DNA of 64,000 nucleotides from NCBI GenBank assembly GCA_008360955.1, contig LUCM01009324.1:68506-132505 (forward strand), given 5' to 3'. Source of the stretch: Fasciolopsis buskii (taxonomy: Eukaryota > Platyhelminthes > Trematoda > Plagiorchiida > Fasciolidae). The notes below the pieces were generated by a model that saw nothing but the letters and a program-made list of their open reading frames with translations, was not told the origin of the DNA and ran no database searches. How positions within the stretch are numbered: position 1 is the stretch's first letter; each line of letters begins with the position of its first letter. The translations under genes and the position numbers were made by a program. Of this stretch, positions 48,005 through 62,800 are shown piece after piece.

Positions 48005-50860
48005 AAATTAGGGTAGATTGCTCAGGAATTCGGCCAAAACACGGTCACGGTTTGTCAAAATGCGTGCTAAATAGGGGACAGTGGAGTTCCCATAGATATT
48101 GATTCTATAGGGTATGGAACGAAAAGTGGATCATGTAGAAATATGAGAGCAACCCTTTGAAAGACCGTTGGGGAGAGGATGAGTGGGATCTGAAAGAATT
48201 TTGTGAGCGAATTCCTCACATGCTGATAAGTGCTAATCACAGATTTAAGGACAGTTCAGTTGGTGGTATGAAACATGGCTAATAATTGGTAGCTCCGGCG
48301 AAGAATTTTAAAGTCATTTCTATGTAAATCTGAAAAGAAAGCAGGCAAACATAAAAGAGGGTTACAAAATATTAGTATGCAAACCAGGAGATGTTGCTTT
48401 GTTTCCCTTTGTAGTGTTTAATCTTCCTGGTTTGACATGACAACCGTCGAAGATTATTTAAGCAGATAAAAATGTGAGAAGTCCACTTCAGACTTTTATC
48501 AATATTAACCCTCAGATATTTCACAGAATCGACCTTGGTGAGTGTTTCTGAGTTGATGAAAGACATTTCGGACGGGTAGGCTGACCAAACAAGAAAATAT
48601 ATTCGAAATATTTGGATGTGTTGAGATTCAATTTAGCTCGTGGAGATACATCCTAAACAGAAGATAGGTTGGTGGAAAAACTTTGAAAATCATCGTTGTT
48701 CGAAACGGCTTGACAGTGGCAGCTAGTTTATAAGTAGCTGATGTAGGTAGAAAAGAGATACTGTGAAAGAATAGCACCATGAAGCACGCCTGAGTTGTTA
48801 ATCAACGGTTTTGAAGTTATACCGCCCAGTCGTGTGCACCAGGTTCGATTAGTAAAGCAATTAGACAACCATGCTAATAAAGGTTTGGGACAACCAAATG
48901 TTTCCAGTTTGTAAAGTAGAGGAGATCGTGGGACAGACTAAAATTCCAGAAAATAGTCTAGAAAGGCAAAACGCACAGATTTCATTGATGCTTTTAAGGA
49001 CTTAAAATTTGGTGAATGAGGGAGTCGACAGCGTCCAAAGTAGACCTTTTAGATTTATAGGCAAACTGAAAAGGGTCGTCAGGAAGAACGCCGACGCTTA
49101 AGTATAGCACACTCCATCAGTTTAAGACTAGAAGATGTTAAGTCGATGGCTCGAAAGTGTTCGCTAATGCAGCAGAACTGCTAGATTTAGGAGACTGTCA
49201 GGACCAACCACTGTGGTAATTTTGGTGGTGCGGAGAAGGTCGACTACCTCCTTACTAGAGAAACTAGAAAAACTTGTAACTGTCGTATCTTCACCCGGTC
49301 CTATATAAATCCTGTATGAGCGAGAGGATGGGTGATAACATGATTGATGCTGTCGACATTACGCAGACAATCTTGCATGTTGCTTTTTCTTCCCAGACAA
49401 CAATCAAATTCCGTGCATAGAAATCGGATTTTGTTATTACCACTCAAAATTGAAGCTTGCGAATGTAGTGTCGATTGCGTTTTTAATTTTAAGCTTTATT
49501 ATGTTGGAGATATACTGCATGCTTGAGTTATCATGGGATTTGTAGAAGTGATCCTTTCGTCGTCTTAGAGATTTCAGTTTTTGGTGGAGATACGGCCGTT
49601 TGAGGTGAGTAGTGTTTCTAAGGAGCAGCAGATATTAAAGACTGCGCTGGCCTTCTCCGTGGAAAATTTGACACTGTCAATGAACAGGGGTTCAAAATCG
49701 AACCATGTAGGCACGAGTGAAAAGGATTTCTGAAGAAGAACAGGGTTGTTGTATGAAACGCCATGGACTTTGATTTTGATTATTTCGCCTGCAAGAAAAT
49801 TGAAGGTATTTCCTAGAAAATATGTATCTTGGGCCTTAACAGAAGCAGAAAATGGTCATTACCTGAAATCGGAGCACGCATTTTCAGGAGAAATAGATCG
49901 AAGTGGTTGGGCNNNNNNNNNNNNNNNNNNNNNNNNNAATAACTCTATCTAAAATGGAGCTGCCTCTGGTGGAAGGAACGCAGAGGTCAGTCAAATCAAA
50001 CACGATCAAAATTACCCACAATAATATACAGGCTGTCCTCAAGAAGAGAAACAATAAACACTAGAAAAGAATCAGGAAGTTGTAATGTTGCAAGCTTAAA
50101 GAGACATTGAATAAATTCCCTATGATTGTACCGGTGTGGCGGGAAAATCTCGGATATCACTGTGTTACGAGACAGTCCATTTCATTTAGGTAATTACGTA
50201 TGAATAATTTCGGACTTGATAGACCAGAAGAAGTTAATGTATGTTGCCACACCACCTCCAGTCTTCCTATTCGAAACTCCTATCCTGCCAATCGAGTTTG
50301 AAGCTGTCTATCGACACAAGGGCACTAGCAATATTGTGATTTAGACAGCATTCTTGCATGCAGATGGTAAAAGTATGAACATGGATCGGTGATTAAAGTG
50401 CTAGGGACAGATCGGATATTTTCTTAAACAGAGAAAGGATGTTGGTACTCAACAATGCCGGAATGGACATCTTGACCGGAAGTGTGCATTTAACAGCTGC
50501 CTTCAAGCCAGCACGATTTCCTCTTTTAGATGGATAAGATTTTTTGATGCAGCAATGCGTGATCCTAGTGCATGTTGACAAACAATACGGATTTTAAACA
50601 ACAATAATTCCGGTCGATTGTAGCGGCGAATGGAGACCATAATCGAAAAAATGTCCGACAAGAACTCAATGAAATAATGATGGCAGAATTGTAGCGTAGC
50701 CAGTCAAAGGACGCGCGCACAAGTCTAAACGTTACCCTATTTAAAACTGTATGAACGGTCTGTCCAGCTATCATATCTGAATTATTCTTCATTCTGCATC
50801 CATTAGGTAGTCGTCGAGACGCGGTGGTAAATTCCACCGCATATTTACTCATCACTTACC
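48005..50860 (-). mobile_element. Nearly full-length but broken CR1/L2-type non-LTR retrotransposon
   Basis: The minus strand carries the remains of a single LINE ORF about 2.85 kb long. The N-terminal part (about 50640-49945) is an endonuclease of the apurinic (APE) type: DWQDRSFNRKTGGGVATYI at about 50300-50220, IIVGNFD near 50030, and STRGSSILD just before the gap. After the N gap the reverse transcriptase follows: KEVVDLLRTTK...GPDSLLNL (about 49260-49170), then a frameshift, DPFQFAYKSKRSTLDAVDSL (about 49083-49024), the first catalytic-Asp block AFLDYFLEF at about 48970, and NNSGVLHGAILSQYLFSTYI near 48790-48730. The YADD box expected next is missing or wrecked. The thumb segment VDSVKYLRVNIDKSLKW lies at about 48530-48480 and a C-terminal block (FRSIPYRINIYGNSTVPYLA) runs down to about 48020. 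Stops and frameshifts make it inactive. Clade is assigned by motif resemblance. Confidence 0.85.
49913..49937. other. Assembly gap (25 N)
   Basis: Twenty-five N bases interrupt the sequence within the minus-strand retrotransposon, at the junction between its endonuclease and reverse-transcriptase parts. The true missing length may not be 25. The stretch carries no biological information. Confidence 0.99.
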
Positions 50861-53800
50861 ATAGATAAAAGTTTTAGTGTGGTACTGCCTAGACAATATT
50901 AACCAGCTGCTAAATGGCCATCTTGGCAGTGTACTTGAGGTATAAATTGTGAGTTGTCAAGCCAACTCTCTCATTTTGTTTCCTTCTTCAAAGGAGATTG
51001 TCAAAAGTGCTAAAAAAAGAGAGCAAAAAATGGATCAAATTACATTTGTTTCTCTTTAGACTGAGTAGTGGACGCATCCGAATTGTTCGCTAACCCGGTC
51101 CGATAGTGGTCAAAGCTTGTGACAAAGTAGTTCCTGTCTTTTTAGTTGAGTTAAATTACAATATAAACAATAGTCAATTCACACTGTAGAAGGCATGTTT
51201 CAATCCGTACTGAGACAAAATGAAGTTTTATTCACACCGTATAACAAACTAATGTTATTTGTAATAGTCAACGAGAAAAGGAAAGGATGCATGGGTTGTT
51301 GTTGTCCAGTTATCTAGTCATGCGGTTTCCTAGCTACCTGTTCAGCTAACTCATCCATTTGGTTTGATTATGCCTAATGCAAATTCTAGTCAATCTGGAT
51401 AATTTTGCATGCATATCAGTTGAATATTTATCGTCCACCGTTCATCGTTCATGTCTCGTGGTTTTATAGCAGTTGACTGTTGAATCAAATGACTACCGGC
51501 TACGTGGCCATGGTTTCTTGAAGTGCGTGAATAATCCTTGCATATTTTTACAGTTTGAACTTTTCTATTTCATCTTGATAACGACTTGCATTCCTACCAA
51601 CTATTGGTTGATGCTGCCACTATTTGATGCCATAGAGGTTCAGCTGTGGACGGAAGGTTTCTATGCTAAACATGGCATTTTATTATGAGAACTCGTGTAA
51701 AACTTATTAAAGCAACTCCCAAAGTTATCGGCTTTAGCATAGAAAGTTACGGGCTAAGAGATTACTGGCCGGTGCACTTGATGTATAACTTAATTAAAGT
51801 GTACCAATGCACCCTATATCGGTTGTTATCCATGTCTTCCTTGAAGCTAAAATCGTGGATTGATAAATACCATTTTTGGTGACTTTGAGCTCGTTTGGGT
51901 AGTTCATCATGCGTTACTTACATCCAAATCATCAAAAAAGGAAGTAGGCAACATGTAGCTGTTTCATCCTTGTTGGGAACCATCAGTAGCCCATATTCAC
52001 AAAACCAGAACTGAGAAACGAATTCAAAACGGAACACTCTTAGTCAAAATTCCTACCTGTTAGGCTGATTGGATTGGCTGAAGTTAAAAAAGCCTTTGGG
52101 AACAAACTCAGGTGGTCTAGTAGCGAGAATGCTAGAATGACTGCCCTTCGTCCTACAATCGCTTCTCAACTTCGGTGAGATGATCTTGTGCCAAAAAGGA
52201 TAAACCGGTCACGGTTCTATTGATGCGTTCGATGCAGAAACTGGATGATATATTATTTAATAGGTAAATCAGATCACCTACTACTCAAACTATTTTAAAG
52301 TTTCCTCCAAGGTGAACGGAAAACGGAGAATAACACAAACCTGAAATTCTATTTTTCATGCATATTGTTTGATTTAGTCGGTCAAGTGTACGTGACTTTT
52401 TCAGACGCTCACCAACTTTTCAAATACCAAATCTGCTGTTTTCACTAACGTTGAACTGTTACCTTACAAACAGATAGGTGTAGGAAAACTAAGACAGAAA
52501 TGTCGGTGAAGCATGTCGGCTTGATGGACAGAAACCAAGTGTATTCAACAAAACAGACACATGAAATTAGACTTCCCATTTGGCCTCATTCTCTTGGGAA
52601 CGTTTCACTCAGGTAATACAAAATCATGAAGATAAATGCGATTCCAAAACAAAAAAATGATTCACGAAACTTCAGAAAATGAGTTATGTTATACAGCAGT
52701 AGAAAATCCTAAGAGAACAGAAAAATTACGGTATTGATTAACCCCGGGTGTTCAGTTATTCTTACTCGAAGTTTTGCTCTGGTTCTTATCTTATGAACAC
52801 TACATTTTTAAGACTCAAAGTCATTCTTTTAGTGTAGATTATGTGAAACGATTCGCCGATGATTTTTACCAAAACCGTAAGTAGATGTTATCTGTTTGAT
52901 TTCGTATAAAGTTATCTTATTTGAAGCTGATAAATCGGTGGGTAATCAGGTTCTTGTATTTGACTTGTTCTCAGTTGCAGCTCCAAAATGACTGCTTGAA
53001 ACAACCAAACTGATCATAAGACCTCAGTTTACCGATGAAAGTTGATTAGTCAGAAGACATTTGCTGGTTGGCCAGAATGACCACTAACGGTCGTTAAACT
53101 AGTTTTTATGATACCTAAATTGTGTGCTTTGCATCAGCATGAGGACGAAATGTGCAACACAGTTTACATCTAGTTTATGAAGTGATTACAAAACGACTGC
53201 TGACATTTGTGACTCCTTACTGACCGGAGTTCCGAGTTTAATAATAGATTACCAAACTGTACATATTCAGATTGCTTAACCGCTAGTTGCTTTGGGTGCT
53301 CAGGGTGTCTCCATAACTTATAAATCGTAGTCATTGCGTCCGCACTGCTTGGACAATTTTACTCTCCTTGTTTGCTTGGGATTCTGAAGCACTTTTCTTA
53401 GGTCTACTCTTCACTCAACTGGATTGTGTTATACTAGGATGCATGGAAAAAATTGCAAATAGACGATTATTACATGGTCATGACCTTATCATCTCTAAGT
53501 AGGGGCCTCAACCTTGAGGTTACTTACAATCCTGCGTGCAGACATATTCCTTTGGTAGTCTGGACGAAGGGGAGCTATCTTTCGCAACATCTGGGCTTGC
53601 ATGAGTTTACCTGACTTCGATTGTGACAACATAGATAAAAAATCAACAATGGCTGAAGACTGTCGGTTTGAAAAATCATGCCCTGTCAGCGAGCTACTCT
53701 TCAGATGACACCGAATGTTTTGGAATTAGTCGAATATTGAAGTGTTTAGTTCACTGGAGATATAATCATAAATCAACGAGGTTCCAGGCTAAGAAACAGA

Positions 53801-56800
53801 CTCAACCGAGACAAGAAGTAGAACAAGGCAGCTTTCGAAGCACAGTGAAGAACGCTCGAGTTTGCTGTTTAAAGGACAAAAGAATGCCTTTACGAAAATC
53901 ATCGTTACTGCACTTCTTCTGCGAATGCTACGAACTGCAACTTTTTAGAAAGGCGATCATAGGAGAAATTGAAACAAAATGATTTAATCTTATTTCCAGA
54001 GACGAATACCGTTAATAGGCCTGAATTCCAGTTGCTCGACGTTTGACTGGCCGATGCTGTTTCACGTTTTCCGTTGTACTCTAAGGCGGTAGCATGAGTC
54101 TGGGTGTGGAAGAGGTGGTAGAGAGACTAGAAATCTGCTTTTGGGCATAACCTGATGTACTTACTTCATTGCAGGCATCGGTCTAAATGGAATACCGTCA
54201 GATTTTCAATGTCAAATCGACGCTCCATTAACATTTAACAGTTAATTGTGCCAGGTCACATTCAGAATCAGTCGCATGTATCATTAGTTAGACTGCTCTA
54301 GCTTGCTGATATTTTTCATGTTTTGGACTCAAGTTTTCTTAATCGTAGTTCAATATGGAATGAATGGTCTCTTGAAATACGCAGATTTAGATTCAGATGC
54401 CCATCTGTTTTCGTTTATGCAGCGGTAAAAGCGCCATTTTGGTGTCGCGGATTAGCTTTTTGGACTTAATCTTGATTAATCCTTCAGAAAGGATCATGCG
54501 ATACGAATATTTAAATTATTAGGCGTAATTGGTTAGCTTACAGTTGACGTACATCAATTTATGTAGACGTCAGCCTAAGGGGTAAGGACCTTAACTTCTG
54601 ATGCATTGAACTATATCCCCACAATTTTTGCAGAGAAAGCTGCATAACTCAGAACTGATTAAAAAGCATTTGATAGTTCTTCTAAAACGAGAATACTATT
54701 CGTGAGTTCCAAATCAGTTTAGAAAACACCAGGATGGTCGGTACCTGATTCCCCATTGTTCAGCCAATGGAGAGTACCAATAAAATCGTTATCAGTGGAT
54801 AACTCTGTCGAACATGGAAAACGAGGCCGAATTATTGTGGATTCTACTTTGCCAATGTGCATTCTTGGGTACCTGGTTTTGAAGTAACATCCGTTAAGAC
54901 TGACAAATTTTTCCAATTCATGGAATGATTGAAGACTAGTTTACAAATAATATTTAGATAGATGTAACTATGTCTGGACACCGTTGTCTTTGAAAAGTTG
55001 GTAGAATATGGTTGTTGAATTTTATGAATGGCTCAGGAGTGAGGCACAATACACTGGATCACAGGGCTCAATCCTCAGAACAAGCAGTGAATCAGGATAG
55101 GTTGAGGTGATTAGAACATGCTTTGTGCATGCCGACAGAACGATTATCCTGTTGTATGCTGTTCATCGAGGCAGGTAATGGTTGGAATTTGGCTCAGAGT
55201 GGCCAGTCGATGACAGGGGTAAAAAGATTAAAACCTTGACCAGTGGACTGGCTCATGGAGGTGCACTCGGGATACCGGGTTAGGGTCCACGAGAACCCCG
55301 AACCAATGACTGCAGACAATAATTGACATAGGTCGGTGCCATATTCTGTGACATTTTTGAGTTTGAAAACCTTATTCTGTATACTTTAACTTAGTACTTT
55401 GAGGTCGACCCTGCATTATCCACCATTCTTTTTTCTATTTGAAAGGACAGTCTTTTGAGGGAGTAAACAAGCCGGACAACGATATCGCAAGGTTAATGGT
55501 TGTACCAACTGAATTGGACTGAACCCAAAAGGAGTTTTGTGTAAGCTGCAGGACAAACTTATTGAAAAATACCTGCTCGCTTAATGCAATTTTATTTCGA
55601 TCCCACCTACTGGCTTCTGGCGTCCTTAGGGAAACGCTCGAAGAAACTGGGAAACGGGCAGCGGAGCATGGCTTAGGTCAACGGTCGAGACAGTTTTTAT
55701 ATCCTGAGGAAAATGAGAAGGTATGTAGACAAATTACTTTTCTCATCCCTTCACTGAGACCTCAAGGTCTTCTTAACGTTATTCCAACAAAGGTACATTC
55801 GGTCATTGAGGTGCACTATCAGGCGAGCGTCACTGAGCGTTTGGCATTTGAAAACCGCAGCGCGATAATTACTCGATATCCTTCTGAATGGCACCTTGTC
55901 AGGTGCACGATGAAACAGACTCTACAACGGTAAAAAAGATATATTTCTCGACTAAGTTATGTCGAAAATCCATCTACCTTGGTCTTGTTTTAATGGTTTG
56001 TTACTGGACAATCTCACAAGCTGCTGTCAAGTATTTCCATTAAGCTGATTACCAAAATTTTCGGGGGATTTTACAGTTGGGATGGCGTACATATTAGCAA
56101 TTTGATTTTCCTACCACTTTTCAGTGTGCGTCACAATTTTTATCACAAAATTTTCGTATGATTCGGTTCAGCTAATTACAAGCAATCATTTGTCCACACG
56201 ATGTTTAGTTTGGCATGGAAAGTTTGCTGCGTAACCACTGTTTCCTTCCGCAAATTCAGTTTTCAAGCAGATAATACATTTATTCCAATGGACTGTTTAC
56301 TTCGTATTAATGTAAACTTGGTAATACGGAGATTTTAAGCGAAAATATTTAATCGAACTACCAAACTGAAACAAGCGGATTCTGGAGGATTTCATCGGAT
56401 AAATTTATGGTTAGTAATTTTGTCTGAGGCAATTAAATGACTTCTAGCATTGGATTTGTGATCGAAAGTGCCCATATTCCGTCTCGGATCCACTGAACGG
56501 GTGAAAACCATGTTACGCATTTAGTCCGTTCACCTAGGTCGGACAAAACTGCCCGCCAACATTTGCTGTGTCAGACAACTTCTTAGGTCTTGTACACTTC
56601 TGGTAGAAACCATATATCTTCTGAGTGTACTCATCGGAGAGTCTAGCTTTGAAAGACTAATAGCTAGCGTCCAGTTTTCCGGCACACAATCAGTTAATAA
56701 ATTGCAAAAGACGTACATCTATTTTAGTCATCCGCTGAACGAATGAAAATAGTTAAGTTTATCACTGAACGAGAATATAGATTTTCCACAATTCTTTTTA

Positions 56801-59800
56801 TTGCTGCTGAACGATTTTAGGGTTGTCTTGGATGGCTTGCACTTCGATCAGATGAATGGAAACGAGGCAGACGAATTTGTTCTTCGCATTAACATGTCGT
56901 AAACTGTACCATTTTACGACTTCTGCGATGCATCGTTTTGTTCGTCAATCCTTGCCTAAATTCATTCCACCGAGGTTCTCAATTACAAGTGGGACAGATG
57001 GAGTTTCATTTGCCAGAAAGGTCACTTGCGGTGACGGTTGAGAGCTTGCGCATTTCGTTCTTGTGTTTGTTTGTGTGTGTTCTTTTATGATCTGAAATGC
57101 GTTTGTTTATAGGCAAGTGAATGGCTTTTGAGTTGATCGGCCTCGTCGAGGTCAGCAGATTGCCATTTGTTCCTCTGTGCCACATTTCCGTTTCCTTCGG
57201 CAACCAGACGACCCCGATCAAATAACGGTATGACTAAAAATCGTTGATTTTTCTCACTTGCCAATTTGATTAGGCAATTGATTTTGCGCCCATAGAGAGG
57301 TCAGGTGATAAATGTAGCTGTTACGCGACCAAACATATAAAATTAATTTACATACGAATAATTTATCGTTCCGTAGCATAGCACAGTCGAAATCGTTGGA
57401 AAGTTGCTAGCATTTCGTCACCACAGAAAATTCCTCTGAGGACTGTGAAAACTAATCGATAAGTAACCAACTATTTCGACTACACTGTTTTGTCGGAAAG
57501 TGGACTTTTACGTGCAGCATTCCACGTGACGCATCGACTTTTCGATACACTTTGAACAGAACTGCGTTCCGATGAGATATTCTTTCGTAGGACTTTCACC
57601 GGGGCCGAGATACCAACTCGAGCTTTCATCATGGGCAGCCGATTTCGAATCGAAAGATTGCCTAATCCAATCCACATCAATTTGAGTAAGTCAATAATGA
57701 CACAGCTGATTTATTCTTGATTCCCGCCGACTTCACATTATTTATCCATCGGCTTGATGAGTTGTCTCACAGAGACAAACATTTATGACCTTCTGGTTAC
57801 CTGTTGGTGCCTAGAAGCTTGCAAAAATAGCAATGTAAAAATGCTCATTGGGCAACTAAGTTTTGCGATAGGTGTTTATTTTCCTGACCATAAAGCGATT
57901 CATTTTAAGTTCGTGAAAAACAGGGAGATCGTTGCACTCCGTGTCTCGTACAGCGCGGTGCACTGAATATCGGATAATCGGAAAATTGAGAAATAATAAG
58001 TTACGTAGTCAGCATGAATCCACTAAGCCCCGTACCATAGAAACAAACAAGTTAACTCCGATTCACGGAATGGAAGTGAACAAACACCAATTAAAAGGTT
58101 GCGGGTAATAGAAAGTGGTAAATAGCAGCTCTGAAAAGACAATGAATGGTAAACGGTCTAGATAATCGCGGGATCTAGTTTCAATCCAGATAACCTAGAT
58201 TTTTTGTAGGTGGATGATTTGTCAGAAACCGGGTGGATGAGCTTTCCTTGAAACCAAATTAATTTGTCAAAACCTGTGTATACTTTGACTTAGATTTCAT
58301 CCGTTCCCCCGACTCCTGCATTTTTTATCCCTGAAATTGTAGTCTCCACTTGGCTGATTAACAACCCAAGTTAATGTGATACGGGCTCTCATTTTAGATT
58401 AGCTCATTATCTCTGGCAAGTGCCGGGTTACTCTTACGTGATCAGTACTTTTGGTATTCTGGTACTAACTAAGCCTCCGTGATTCCTTGTTTTATTTTTT
58501 CAGTACAGTGACTTGCGTTCATGTACATGGGATCCTGACGTTAGCATAACCTTGCAAATCCAGCTTTTTTTAGGATTGGTTTGAGCTGAATGTTTTTGCT
58601 TCTGGCTGATAATGTCACCACTCAGACATTCACGTATACGTTTACCGCCTCTAACGCTGAACTGCGATGCTCCGTGTTCCCGTGTTTTACCTATCTCAGT
58701 GCCGTTTGCTGAATTTGAACAAGGTGGATTATGGACTTCTCATGGCTGATGCCGTTCTTATTTCAAAAAAGCACAAGCTCATCATTTTGCATTCAACTCT
58801 CTCCCGAATCTTTTATTAACGTCCCTGATAAATTTTGGTGGACCGTTGATGAAAAAATTACAAAACATCAGACCGGAATTCGTCAAGTGTCAGTTCTAAA
58901 GGTTAGCACAAAACCGTAAATATCCTGCACGTGACAGTTTATCTAAGTGCCACTTCCAATTATCGAAACTTTTCAGTTTAGTTTCAAAACTTCTATGATT
59001 TGATAACAACAGAAACTCAACCGTATGTGACTTGGCCTCATTATTTGCAAATCGGGAAAGCATTGCAGGTAAATCTTCCGGCAGCCTTCAAAGGCTAAGC
59101 GAATCATTCTCACTGTGAAATACTGAAGTCTGCCTGTTCAAGTTCTGATGAATCGTGAACAGGACTGATTGCAGACCGATTTCAGACAGGAATGCGCGTA
59201 CCCGCGGTTGACCTGCCATAGTGAATGGATATTTGGGGAGAATTCAGAGAAAGCCTTGGTAACCGAATCCATTAACTAAGTCCATTCATCATGCTTATCT
59301 ACCCCTGATCCTTACTTGCTCCGTTTTTCCCTAGATTGACTCAGGCTTTGACGTTACGGTTTGATTTGTATTCACGCCTGTGTTTGGTTATACGATTTTG
59401 CATGACATTGGATGTGTATGTGGATGAACAATAGGCGGACCACTTATCTGCCTAGTCCTGTCCGTCAGAGAAGCATCCTTGTGTCCTAGGTCAGCATACG
59501 AGCAACTCCAAATAGTTCGAATGTTCCTAGCCCGTCTGTTCGTGTGTACATTGGCTCCAGAATTCACAATTTAGTTTGTTCTTTGTCCGCAGATGTTTGC
59601 TGAAAGGGCAGGGAAAACGGAATAGCATTAATTCGAATGTGTCATGTTTTCCATATGGTCCTCACTTGTGACATCCAGTAACTTTTGTTTACCATAGACA
59701 AATTACCAATCACCTTTGTTCCCGGCTTTTGTTTTTCTGATTCTGAAAGCTTTTTAGATATCGGGTTGGTATAGTTTCAGGTTGCTAATAGTTCCTTCCG

Positions 59801-62800
59801 TGATGTCCTGATGACAGGATATTCTATTTTGAAAGACAGGTCGCGTTCCGATGGATCGCATAATGTTTATAGATGAAGTATCGAATTTCTGTTTGGCAAT
59901 TCATATACAAATCTACGAGCTCACTGAAGTTCATTGTTATTTTTATTCAGATTGTTTGCTCCCTAAGGGTCATGCTACTGAATGACAGATGTGAGCGAAT
60001 ATCATTTATTCACAAGTAAGCCTTCCACTAGCAAATTCTCACTGAGCAGAGTGACCGCCAAGCTAGAGTAGGTATATGTTACCAGACACAAGGTTAAACA
60101 GATATTTGATTCGCAGTCCCAAAGCGAAATTCTTGTTCAGCAGATTTAAGATCAGACGGACTTGAATAATGACCGGCCAGTTATTTTGCTGGTAGTGTCA
60201 ATAAACGACCTGCCGAAAATGCGACATATTTTTGACTTGAAAAATGTGCAGAACGTTGTCATCTTTCCTTGTTAATCATTCCAGTAGTGAATCGTATGCT
60301 CGTTACTAATAATCTATTCGTTACACTCAAAGTGATACAAAGTAGTAGGGATAAATTCCAAAATCAAATAGCATACGGTAAAAGGGAAAATCCGACCCGT
60401 CCCCCTCCTTGAAAACCATTTTACTGATCCAACTTCTGAAGAAGGAAACGTCGGGAGTTGACAGTAAGGCAGATAAATGAAGAGCCTTCCAAAGCTTACA
60501 AAGAAAGACGCTACACTCTGGAAAATTGGTAAGAATGACCGAAAGGCTGAATGAAGTGTTGGCATTCAAATGTCACGGCAGTAGTTGACGGTCAACTGGA
60601 TGGCGGTTTGCGCCGTTTGACGATTTGTTCTGATATGCATGCGGTCCATTAGCAATCGTTAATGTGAGGTAGTCCGAAACTGTGAGGAGCCCCAAAGTAC
60701 AGTTGGGCAGGTGTGAAAAGCTGCCATCGAATTTAACCACAAGATCAAAATTCCCTGCGGAATTCTGGTTCACACAAACGGAATTTCCGTTTTCCTAGTA
60801 AGTATACACTGCCATTTCAGCTATTTCGGCAATCGATGACTTGTTTCAACCTATCAGTAGATACCGCACACTTGAGTTATCTTCGTAGCATTTACCATAA
60901 TGAACTATTTGAATGGCTAATGATCCTAAAATGAAATTCAAAACACTAGTGCATGGTTCACTAGATTAACTGATAAATTTCATGGACGAATAGTTTTCCC
61001 AACCCATTTAGAGAAGGTTTTTGAAAACAATTTTTCCATCGTATTACAGTGATGTTTAGTAGTGGCATCGTACCCATAACCAAAACTTTTCCCGGTTCAC
61101 CATTTCAAGCGTCCACAGCTAATTTTATCACCCGAAGGTGCCGGTGGAGAAATTAACAACCATGGGAACCAGAATCACGGTTTGTATTGTGATGCTGAAT
61201 ACCAAAATGTTAATTATTTTACAGGTTTGCTTTTGTAATTATATCCGTTTTCAGCGGCCAAAGATGGCCGAACTATTCCTTGGAAGCAGGGGAGGATATT
61301 GGATGGCGTAAAATACTTTTGGGTTTGCGTCATAACCTGAAATATGGCTCAATTGTTTAGGTTATTTGAACAGTGTAGTGGACTACGAAGCTAGATGAGT
61401 CCGGCTGCTTGATATATCCTATTTTATGGGACATTACTTCATCCACGTTTGTGTATTGTCACGAGTCAGGGAGATAGTTGATGCGAAACCTCCATCGTAT
61501 CCATTAAACTGACAGTAAAAGCAAAAGCATAACATACCCAGGTAACAGCACGGTCAGTACGGTCTTGAAAACTGAATTCTGCAAGTGTGAAATAAAAAGT
61601 TGACGCAGTCCAAATGGACGGTCGAATGCATTAGTACGGGCATCTAGTCACAGGAAGTTGGTGGTGCAATTAGGTACCGAACAGGGCCACATTCAGCAGA
61701 GTGCACAAATCTCACAGCGACTTTGTCTGCTGCGCCTTCATGGAACTAAAAGGGAGTGACGGGAAAAATCTTGCAAGTCCAAACAGAGATTCATTTCGAA
61801 TACAGATTGTGGGCAAAGCTACATCTACGGTAGAGTCATCCGCAATCCAATACTTTGGAATTTAGGTGAAAATAATTGCTAGTACGAGCAAAATGGAAAG
61901 AAAATGCGGAAATCTTAAAAACCGTGAACCTGATCAGCATGCAAAGAAAAGGATCGAAGACGACAGGTTAATCAGGTAGAACCAGGCACCAAACAGTCGG
62001 ATAGTATGGCGATATCAGTTTTTTTAATTGGCGTGCAGTCGGCTCATTGCCACGACAGTAGTAATGCTTGTATTAGTTTTCGTTGTAAACAGACTTTGGA
62101 CTGAGAAAGACAAATGATAATTGTTTCTGCAGCTGATAGACTCCGAAATCTAATTACTGTTAGCTCGCCCCGTGGGATCCTATAAACAACCAAGGAGGAA
62201 GACACAGTGCTGATCAAACAATGTACTCCTGCCAAATGGGCTGCAAATGGACTTGCAACTGGGTATTTTTTTCTCCGGGGATAAATCAGCGGGTTTTGTG
62301 GTCTTTGTTTTACTTCTCTACCAGCCTCTTAATTCTTCCCAAGTAACGTGGACCACCGATGGATTTGAATGGGCACATTATCAGCGATGAGGTCACCAAA
62401 TGCAGCCCAACTTTGATTCCGAAATAAAGTGTGGACGACTGGGAAAATACGAATCTGAACGTTGTTTTTCCTAAGACATTTGGAACTCTAATGATTCTAT
62501 GTGATGTGATATCCCCCTTAAAAGTGAATTCAAAGTGCAGAGTCTTATTCGAAGGCTCAAAGTTCTGTATTTTACTAAACCCAAAAGTATCATGGTCCCG
62601 GCTATTCAACTACTTTTTACTGTGCTTACCAGCACAACAGTAATCGTTTGTATGCTATGCTGGCAATCGTTAAACAGCCATCGACGCCTGTTTGTTGGTC
62701 CAATTGATCTTGGAACTTTTCTGTTCTGAGTGGCCGTTAAAGCATCCAGTCATCGATTAATGAACTGTATCCGCAGACCTGTGGATCCCCATCAGTCACA

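Noticed and set aside
55562..55933. 123-codon open frame
   Set aside because: Starts at TTG, no family recognised; only the weak exon candidate inside it is noted.
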